A stretch of 7,640 bases of DNA, from the NCBI GenBank assembly GCA_030045935.1, contig JASIEN010000456.1, positions 1 through 7,640 on the forward strand, in the 5' to 3' direction. How positions within the stretch are numbered: the first letter of the stretch is position 1; each line of letters opens with the position of its first letter. The notes under the pieces are model-generated. The model was not told the origin of the DNA and made no database searches. It saw only the letters and a program-made list of their open reading frames with translations. This document shows, in pieces, positions 1 through 4,589 of the stretch. Source of the DNA: Candidatus Sulfotelmatobacter sp. (GTDB lineage Bacteria; Acidobacteriota; Terriglobia; Terriglobales; Acidobacteriaceae). The translations under genes were made by a program, and so were the position numbers.

Positions 1-27
1 ACCCGTTCAGCACCGCCCTGAACTCCC

Positions 28-55
28 TTGACAAGGGCCGATAAAGGACTATACT
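28..55 (+). promoter_or_regulatory. Predicted sigma-70 promoter for the reductase-maoC/pta operon
   Basis: A perfect TTGACA -35 box (28-33) is followed after 16 bases by TATACT (50-55), which is five of six matches to the -10 consensus. Transcription would start near 61-63, leaving a leader of about 158 bases before the reductase start codon at 220. The -35 sequence and spacer length match the promoter in front of phaP at 3418-3445. No other convincing promoter is visible before the first gene. The 80-209 leader contains no clear gene or strong stem-loop. Confidence 0.75.
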
Positions 56-79
56 GCAGTGTATGCCGCAGTGCAGCAT
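56..79 (+). promoter_or_regulatory. Putative PhaR operator downstream of the first promoter
   Basis: This TGC/GCAG-rich tract begins directly after the -10 box. It has GCAG half-sites at 56, 68 and 73, spaced 12 and 5 bases apart. The 17 bases at 62-78 fit TATGCYGCAGYGCAGCA and match 3451-3467 in front of phaP at 15 of 17 positions. PhaR of Paracoccus denitrificans is known to bind TGC-rich sites near phaP, so PhaR binding is a reasonable inference. A repressor sitting over the transcription start would block transcription. The function is inferred from position, similarity and the nearby phaR gene. Confidence 0.6.
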
Positions 80-219
80 GGATTGCAAAAGGGCTGCTAT
101 GGGCCGGCTTCTTCATCGCTTCGGACAGCGGGGTCCCAGTAAGCTGGTTTCCGCCATTCCTGCAAAGGTTCGTAGCCTACTCCCAAAATTGCTGTGATTG
201 GCATATATGAAAGGTGGGG

Positions 220-1101
220 ATGATTCTCGATTCCCACACCATTGGTGATCGAATGCCCGAAAAGATTGAAATGCCCTTTACGCTGGCAGGCAAGACTGCG
301 CTGGTGACTGGTGCAGGCCGCGGTATAGGACGTGCCATTGCGACCAGGCTGGCAACTTCCGGCGCAGCCGTCATGGTTAACGATCTCGATGACAGCGCTT
401 TGTGCGAAACCAGATGCACGCTCCGCAATGCCGGCTACCGCGTCGAGCGCCTCGTCGGCGACTTGGTTGAGCCCTCGTTTCCTGATCAACTCGTACAGGC
501 AACGCTCTCCGCGTTTGGCTCGATCGATATCATCGTCAACAACGCCGGCTACAGCTGGGATAACGTCATCCAGAAAACCAGTGACGAGCAATTCCAGGCG
601 ATGCTCGAAATTCATCTTGTGGTTCCATTCCGCATTCTGCGCGCGGCTTCATCCTTTATCCGCGAAACGGCAAAAAAAGAGATTGCCGCCGGAAAGCACG
701 TCATGCGCAAAATTGTGAATATCACCTCTATCGCTGGCACCGATGGCAACGCAGGACAATCAGGTTATTCCGCCGGCAAAGCCGGCGTGATCGGTTTGAC
801 CCGCACGCTAGCCAAAGAATGGGGCCGCTACAACGTCAACGTGAACGCGGTCGGTTTCGGCCTGATTGAAACCCGCCTGGCGCAGCCGCTCGCAGGCGGC
901 CAATCGGAAATCGAAATGCAGGGACACAAGATACAGATCGGCGTGCAGCAGTCAATGCTGGATTCGTTCAAAACCAGGTGCCCGTTGGGAAGGCTCGGTA
1001 CACCCGAAGATGCGGCCGGTGCTGTGCTTTTCTTCTGCTCGCCGCTTTCTGATTACGTAACCGGCGAAGTTCTAATTTGCGGCGGAGGATTCCACTTTTA
1101 G
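220..1101 (+). CDS. SDR-family 3-oxoacyl-(CoA/ACP) reductase, FabG/PhaB-like
   Basis: Classical short-chain dehydrogenase/reductase of 293 aa. It probably reduces a 3-ketoacyl-CoA such as acetoacetyl-CoA (or the ACP ester) to the 3-hydroxyacyl form in the cytoplasm, supplying monomer for PHA. Visible motifs are the cofactor loop TGAGRGIG (residues 30-37), NNAG (107-110), catalytic Ser170 and the YSAGK motif with Tyr183 and Lys187. The C-terminal GRLGTPEDAAG segment (258-268) is FabG-like. It is longer than typical FabG (about 246 aa) because of about 20 extra N-terminal residues and an enlarged substrate loop around 221-252. Asp55 at the end of beta-2 (VMVNDLD) suggests NAD(H) rather than NADP(H), which is an inference. 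The ATG at 220 is preferred because AAAGG (210-214) lies 5 bases upstream; GTG at 214 and ATG at 253 are alternatives. The maoC/pta gene follows after 30 bases, suggesting one operon. Substrate specificity is not certain; other 3-hydroxyacyl or alcohol substrates are possible. Confidence 0.85.
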   Translation: MILDSHTIGDRMPEKIEMPFTLAGKTALVTGAGRGIGRAIATRLATSGAAVMVNDLDDSALCETRCTLRNAGYRVERLVGDLVEPSFPDQLVQATLSAFGSIDIIVNNAGYSWDNVIQKTSDEQFQAMLEIHLVVPFRILRAASSFIRETAKKEIAAGKHVMRKIVNITSIAGTDGNAGQSGYSAGKAGVIGLTRTLAKEWGRYNVNVNAVGFGLIETRLAQPLAGGQSEIEMQGHKIQIGVQQSMLDSFKTRCPLGRLGTPEDAAGAVLFFCSPLSDYVTGEVLICGGGFHF

Positions 1102-1131
1102 CCTCGATGCCGCAAGCGGCTAGGGGGCAGC

Positions 1132-2538
1132 ATGAGTCGTATCGAAAACCGCACCTTTGACGAGCTCCAAGTCGGAGAATCGGCCAGCATTGTCCGCACT
1201 CTTGCCCAGAAAGACATCGAACTTTTTGCCATCATGTCGGGAGACGTCAATCCCGCCCATGTCGACGAAGAATTTGCCCGCAGCGACATGTTTCATCGGG
1301 TGATCGCGCACGGCATGTGGGGCGGGGCGCTGATCTCAACCGTCCTCGGCACACAACTGCCCGGCCCCGGCGCCATTTATCTCTCACAGTCATTGCGCTT
1401 CCGCCATCCCGTTTGCCTTGGAGATACCATCACGGTCACCGTGAAGGTCGCGGGGAAAAATCCGGAAAAGAAACACGTATTGCTTGACTGCGTCGCCACA
1501 AATGAAAACGGCGACGTCGTCATCAGCGGCACAGCCGAAGTTCTGGCACCGAGAGAAAAAATTTCCCGCGAGCGAGTCACCCTGCCCGAGGTCAAACTGC
1601 TCGAGCGCGGCCGGCACTATCGCAAGCTGATCGAGATGACGAAAGACCTCGCACCGATTCGCACCGCGGTCGTGCATCCCGTCGATAGCGCCGCATTGCT
1701 TAGTGTGATCGACGCTGCCCGCGCGCACCTCATCATTCCTGTATTGGTTGGTCCCGAAGCAAAACTGCAGGCTGCGGCGCGGCAAATCGATCTCGATCTT
1801 TCCATGTACGAAGTGCGGAATACTCTGCACAGCCACGCCGCCGCCGAACTCGCCGTTTCACTAGCGCGCGAGCGCAAAGTCGAGGCCTTAATGCGAGGCA
1901 GTCTGGATCGCGACGAATTGATGCACTTTGTCGATTCTCCACAGGGTCTGCGCACCAACCGCCGCATCAGTCATGTTTTCGTCGCCGATGTCCCATCGTA
2001 TTCTCAGCCTCTGTTTATCACCGACGCCGCGGTTAACATTTCGCCAACGCTCGAGGAGAAGCGTGACATCGTGCAGAACGCCATCGATTTGGTACGCGCC
2101 CTAGGCATTGTGCAGCCGCGCGTTGCGATTCTCTCGGCACGGGAAACGGTTTCTGCGCGGATGCCTTCGACGCTGGATGCGGCAGTGCTGTGCAAAATGG
2201 CTGATCGCGGCCAAATCACGGGCGCGCTCATTGATGGCCCCCTCGGCTTCGATGTCGCCGTGTCCGAGCAGGCTGCAAAAGCAAAGGGAGTGGTTTCGCC
2301 CGTGGCCGGGCAAGCGAATATCTTTGTCGTTCCTGATCTCGAGTCCGGCAACATGCTCACCAAACAACTCGAGCAGTTTGCCGATGCACAGGGCGCAGGG
2401 CTGGTGATCGGCGGGCTGGCCCCCGTTATCCCCAACCGCCGCACAGAAGATGCTCTCGCACACCTTGGATCGTGCGCGCTCGCCCTGCTGTGGGTACGCA
2501 ACAAACAAACCGTCTCCGCAAGCGCGGCCAACGCCTGA
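1132..2538 (+). CDS. Bifunctional MaoC-type enoyl-CoA hydratase / phosphate acetyl(butyryl)transferase
   Basis: A fusion protein of 468 aa. Residues about 8-140 form a MaoC/PhaJ hot-dog domain with the hydratase-2 signature FAIMSGDVNPAHVDEEFA (32-49). Asp38 and His43 are the catalytic pair, and HG follows at 60-61. This domain should hydrate trans-2-enoyl-CoA to (R)-3-hydroxyacyl-CoA, the stereoisomer PhaC uses. Residues about 165-458 are a Pta/Ptb acyltransferase, with ITDAAVNISP (296-305), DGPLGFD (368-374) and VPDLESGN (400-407) visible. It exchanges acyl-CoA plus phosphate with acyl-phosphate plus CoA. The length is normal for this known fusion family. The start at 1132 has AGGGGG (1122-1127) 4 bases upstream. 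The gene lies 30 bases after the reductase and probably shares its promoter. No acetate or butyrate kinase is in the window. Whether the acyltransferase prefers acetyl or butyryl cannot be told from sequence. Confidence 0.9.
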   Translation: MSRIENRTFDELQVGESASIVRTLAQKDIELFAIMSGDVNPAHVDEEFARSDMFHRVIAHGMWGGALISTVLGTQLPGPGAIYLSQSLRFRHPVCLGDTITVTVKVAGKNPEKKHVLLDCVATNENGDVVISGTAEVLAPREKISRERVTLPEVKLLERGRHYRKLIEMTKDLAPIRTAVVHPVDSAALLSVIDAARAHLIIPVLVGPEAKLQAAARQIDLDLSMYEVRNTLHSHAAAELAVSLARERKVEALMRGSLDRDELMHFVDSPQGLRTNRRISHVFVADVPSYSQPLFITDAAVNISPTLEEKRDIVQNAIDLVRALGIVQPRVAILSARETVSARMPSTLDAAVLCKMADRGQITGALIDGPLGFDVAVSEQAAKAKGVVSPVAGQANIFVVPDLESGNMLTKQLEQFADAQGAGLVIGGLAPVIPNRRTEDALAHLGSCALALLWVRNKQTVSASAANA

Positions 2539-2559
2539 GCTGGCTCATCCTTGGTGGAA

Positions 2560-2748
2560 TTATGCTGCTACTTCTTCCGTCACCGTTGGCACATGAGCAA
2601 AAGTCGCTTCTTCGTCGGCGTCCTCGACCATGCACTGCAAAGCAATATAGTGCTGCTGGCTGTACTCATATCCAAGATCGTAAGAAGTGATGAACGGCCT
2701 GCGCGGTAACGCGCTGGCGTTTGATTCGAACCCGCTGGCGTAAGTCAT
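2560..2748 (-). CDS. Small hypothetical protein, 62 aa
   Basis: I do not recognise a family. The frame runs from the ATG at 2748-2746 to a TAA at 2562-2560, converging on the 3' end of maoC/pta with a 21-base gap. It lies 122 bases downstream of phaR on the same strand. Support for a real gene is the well-placed Shine-Dalgarno-like AAGGTGG and a protein-like composition. It has an aromatic stretch (SYDLGYEYSQQHYIAL, residues 22-37), an acidic segment (MVEDADEEA, 40-48) and an ordinary mix of codons. There is no signal peptide or membrane segment, so it would be a soluble cytoplasmic protein. The next in-frame stop upstream is close and no other ATG lies between, so the start is unambiguous if the gene is real. 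It could be a chance frame, since it is short and no homologue could be searched. Confidence 0.5.
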   Translation of the reverse strand: MTYASGFESNASALPRRPFITSYDLGYEYSQQHYIALQCMVEDADEEATFAHVPTVTEEVAA

Positions 2749-2755
2749 GAGAGCC

Positions 2756-2762
2756 CCACCTT
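2756..2762 (-). promoter_or_regulatory. Ribosome binding site of the 62-aa minus-strand gene
   Basis: Read on the minus strand this is AAGGTGG, one mismatch from AAGGAGG, with 7 bases to the ATG at 2748. It is the main reason for treating the small frame as a gene rather than noise. Confidence 0.5.
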
Positions 2763-2870
2763 GATTTGTTTGGCAGCAACGACTGTGGGAAACAGGAGCC
2801 GCTGCCTCTGCTGCAAGCGTACTCTACGAGCAGTATTTTGTTTGTGCTGCACATCACGCTTGCGTGTGAG

Positions 2871-3386
2871 CTATGAGCGCTTGCCTCGTGGCTTTGCCCG
2901 CCGCTTCTTGCCTTTCTCTCCCTGCGCCAGTTTCTGCACCAGAGCTTCCAGTTCATCGACTCGCCGTTGTAGTTCCTCCTCGCGGGATGGACCCTGTGCC
3001 GGAGGAGGAGAAGATGCTGCTGGCCTTTGCACGAATTCGAACGGGCTGAGCGGAGGAGCCAGCGCCCGATAAGCATTCTGGTACATGTCGAGCAGGGCTT
3101 TCATATAGCGCAGAGTGTTTTCCTGCGTGGCCTTGCCGGAGGCGACCACCATCTCGCGCAGAATATTGACCGGCAGCGATGAATCGGGCTCTTTGGCGTC
3201 TTCCACGATGATCTGCGTCAACACCAGGCGCGTCAGATCTTCGCCAGTGGCCGCATCCAGCACCTGTACTTCGCGGCCCTCGCGGATCATACGCGCGATC
3301 TCGTCCTGGTTGATATAACGGCTGTTGGTGGTGTCGTACAAGCGCCGGTTCTCATACTTCTTGATTATCACGGGTTTGGGGGGCAT
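2871..3386 (-). CDS. phaR: PHA synthesis repressor PhaR
   Basis: A DNA-binding regulator of 171 aa. Family members repress phasin and often their own gene, and are released when they bind PHA polymer. Residues 7-64 form the PHB_acc_N domain, recognisable from IIKKYENRRLYDTTNSRYI (7-25), the most conserved stretch of the family. Residues 71-103 match the following PHB_acc region (LPVNILREMV, then LRYMKALLDMY). A Pro/Ser/Ala linker (121-134), a coiled-coil-like heptad segment (135-155, REEELQRRVDELEALVQKLAQ) and a Lys/Arg-rich tail (158-171) complete it. It is divergent from phaP, with 124 bases between the two start codons holding a strong promoter and a GCAG-rich operator. The gene's own ribosome site is weak (GGA about 9 bases upstream) and I see no clear promoter for it. 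Low expression suits a repressor, but that is inference. Confidence 0.93.
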   Translation of the reverse strand: MPPKPVIIKKYENRRLYDTTNSRYINQDEIARMIREGREVQVLDAATGEDLTRLVLTQIIVEDAKEPDSSLPVNILREMVVASGKATQENTLRYMKALLDMYQNAYRALAPPLSPFEFVQRPAASSPPPAQGPSREEELQRRVDELEALVQKLAQGEKGKKRRAKPRGKRS

Positions 3387-3417
3387 GCGGTTTTTCCAGG
3401 AATTTCTTATTTTTTGC

Positions 3418-3445
3418 TTGACAGCACTCCGAAAACGGCTATGAT
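3418..3445 (+). promoter_or_regulatory. Predicted sigma-70 promoter of phaP
   Basis: A perfect TTGACA (3418-3423), a 16-base spacer and TATGAT (3440-3445, five of six consensus matches) make this a strong predicted promoter. Transcription would start near 3451-3453, inside the operator that follows, giving a leader of about 60 bases to the phaP ATG. It has the same -35 box and spacer length as the promoter at 28-55. Confidence 0.8.
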
Positions 3446-3450
3446 GTACT

Positions 3451-3481
3451 TATGCTGCAGCGCAGCAATAAATGCAGCATA
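3451..3481 (+). promoter_or_regulatory. Putative PhaR operator in front of phaP
   Basis: TATGCTGCA (3451-3459) and TGCAGCATA (3473-3481) are 9-bp perfect inverted arms separated by 13 bases. GCAG half-sites lie at 3457, 3462 and 3474, spaced 5 and 12 bases, the reverse order of the spacing at 56-79. Bases 3451-3467 match 62-78 at 15 of 17 positions. The site lies over the expected transcription start of phaP and between the divergent phaR and phaP genes. A PhaR dimer or higher oligomer bound here could repress phaP and possibly phaR. Binding is inferred from the TGC-rich sites known for Paracoccus PhaR. Confidence 0.68.
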
Positions 3482-3498
3482 GCATAAATACTCTCTAC

Positions 3499-3504
3499 AA
3501 GGAG
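3499..3504 (+). promoter_or_regulatory. Ribosome binding site that sets the phaP start
   Basis: AAGGAG sits 6 bases before the ATG at 3511. It excludes the upstream in-frame ATG at 3472, which lies inside the operator and has no ribosome site. Confidence 0.85.
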
Positions 3505-3510
3505 CAAAAC

Positions 3511-4083
3511 ATGGCTACCCCCAAGAAGTCAACCAACGGCACGGGTCCCGCAGCTCTCGCATTCGAAAACTTCATCCCGCTCTACAAAAAGAACGTTGAG
3601 CGGCTGGCGGAGCTGCAGAAGAAGTCGCTGGAAATCGCCGCCGAACAAAATGCCGAATTCATCGAGACCTGCAAGAAGACCTTCGAATTCGTGCCCGAGA
3701 CCCCCGGCCTGTTCTTCTTCGATCTGCTCGGCCAAAGCTTCGAGCGTATCGTTGAAACCCAGAAGGGCGCAATCGACCTCGCAATCGAGCAAAGCCGCGC
3801 CATCGCCAACCTGGCGGAAGAGCGTGGAGGCTCGGCCAGGAAAGTTGCCGAAGGCGTGACCGCGCTGTTCGAGCAGGGCGTACAGCAGACCGTTGCCGCT
3901 CAGAAGAAAGCCCTGGATTATTATTCTGAGCAGTACAAGAATGCGCGCGAGACAGCAAAGAAATTCAAGGTCGCGAACCCGGCTGCCGAAGCGTTTCAGA
4001 CTGGTATCGACGTTCTGATCGAGACGCAAAAGTCGCTGATCGACATTGCTACCAAGCCGCTGAAACGCGCTACCGCCGCGTAA
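3511..4083 (+). CDS. phaP: Phasin, PHA granule-coating protein
   Basis: A soluble helical protein of 190 aa, in the usual phasin size range, expected to coat the PHA granule surface and limit granule coalescence. It matches the phasin_2 style: an N-terminal segment LAFENFIPLYKKNVERLAELQKKSLEIAAEQ (16-46), amphipathic helices throughout, no signal peptide and no cysteine other than Cys54. A motif of the form QK-x-x-(L/I)-(D/E) recurs four times, at Gln36, Gln84, Gln131 and Gln173, with spacings of 48, 47 and 42 residues. The start at 3511 is set by AAGGAG at 3499-3504. It is divergent from phaR and preceded by a strong promoter with an operator, so polymer-dependent derepression by PhaR is likely. 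A terminator-like structure follows its stop codon, which would allow phasin to be made in excess over the synthase. Confidence 0.92.
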   Translation: MATPKKSTNGTGPAALAFENFIPLYKKNVERLAELQKKSLEIAAEQNAEFIETCKKTFEFVPETPGLFFFDLLGQSFERIVETQKGAIDLAIEQSRAIANLAEERGGSARKVAEGVTALFEQGVQQTVAAQKKALDYYSEQYKNARETAKKFKVANPAAEAFQTGIDVLIETQKSLIDIATKPLKRATAA

Positions 4084-4108
4084 ATCGGCGCTATACTTCA
4101 ATTTGAGT

Positions 4109-4168
4109 AGACAGCCCGGGGTAAGACGGCTTACCCAGGGTCTGCTTCGTGGCTGTCTCACGTTTTTT
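4109..4168 (+). terminator. Branched stem-loop with T-run between phaP and phaE-like gene
   Basis: An outer stem pairs AGACAGCC (4109-4116) with GGCTGTCT (4151-4158), 8 bp. Inside it GGGTAAG (4119-4125) pairs with CTTACCC (4130-4136), 7 bp around an ACGG loop. Six T residues (4163-4168) follow 4 bases after the outer stem. The T-run ends 2 bases before the GGGAGG ribosome site (4171-4176) of the next gene. This could be a leaky terminator or processing/stability element that sets the phaP to phaEC ratio. The 4-base offset between stem and T-run is not ideal for an intrinsic terminator. Confidence 0.6.
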
Positions 4169-4182
4169 GCGGGAGGTTTCGA

Positions 4183-4587
4183 ATGCCTGACGAGCGCGCG
4201 CCCAACGGCAAAGATTTTGATCCCGTGGGCGCATTTCGTGAAGTGCGTGACAATTATCTTGATGTCTGGGCCAAGACTATGGTCGACGCGGTCAACAGCG
4301 ACGCCTACGCCAAGGCTACAGGCACAATGTTGGATACATATCTAACGGCTTCTTCTCCGTTTCGCGAGGCGCTGGAAAAATCGATGCTGCAAGCCTTGTC
4401 GCAATTGAGCATGCCCTCGCGCGCCGATTTCATCAGCCTGGCCGAGCGCCTCACCAATGTGGAAATGAAGTTGGACGATATCGACGCCAAACTTGACGAA
4501 ATTGCAAATTCAGTCAAGAAACCATCACCGGCGGCTCGCCCACGCCAACCTGCGACCGCACGCAACCGGCGGAAAGGGGCGAAGTAG
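4183..4587 (+). CDS. Short PhaE-like PHA synthase subunit
   Basis: A protein of 134 aa that I read as a reduced PhaE-type partner of the synthase, by position and by its C-terminal half. The segment around residues 56-110 has a helix ending in MPSRADFISLAERL (77-90), followed by heptads (93-108, VEMKLDDIDAKLDEIA). That resembles the conserved end of class III PhaE and of class IV PhaR subunits, where a P-S/T-R/K turn precedes a coiled coil. Residues 111-134 form a Pro/Ala/Arg/Lys-rich basic tail. Typical class III PhaE is about 350 aa, so this protein is under half that size. The start has GGGAGG (4171-4176) 6 bases upstream. Its stop is 2 bases from the phaC ATG, implying translational coupling and matched amounts. 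Such subunits activate PhaC in known systems. It could instead be a second phasin-like protein, so no symbol is given. Confidence 0.75.
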   Translation: MPDERAPNGKDFDPVGAFREVRDNYLDVWAKTMVDAVNSDAYAKATGTMLDTYLTASSPFREALEKSMLQALSQLSMPSRADFISLAERLTNVEMKLDDIDAKLDEIANSVKKPSPAARPRQPATARNRRKGAK

Positions 4588-4589
4588 CC

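Noticed and set aside
63..197. Possible 44-aa leader peptide from ATG at 63
   Set aside because: The ATG lies at the expected transcription start with no ribosome site, and the bases are explained by the operator. A leaderless peptide is conceivable but unsupported.
28..210. 60-aa plus-strand frame starting at TTG in the left leader
   Set aside because: It begins inside the -35 box, has no ribosome site, and overlaps the promoter and operator.
97..615. 172-aa minus-strand frame opposite the reductase
   Set aside because: It is antisense to a clear SDR gene with intact motifs and has no recognisable domain.
1109..1120. GCCGCAAGCGGC inverted repeat between reductase and maoC/pta
   Set aside because: It gives only 4-5 bp of stem, has no T-run, and sits just before a good ribosome site. 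It is too small to call a terminator.
2855..2866. CACGC-TT-GCGTG inverted repeat just beyond the phaR stop
   Set aside because: It is a short stem with a two-base loop and no T-run on either strand. It may be chance.
2666..3076. 136-aa minus-strand frame overlapping phaR
   Set aside because: It is a shadow of the phaR coding region in another frame, with no protein-like features.
3472..3510. Longer phaP start giving 13 extra residues
   Set aside because: The upstream ATG is within the operator and has no ribosome site, whereas ATG 3511 has AAGGAG at ideal spacing.
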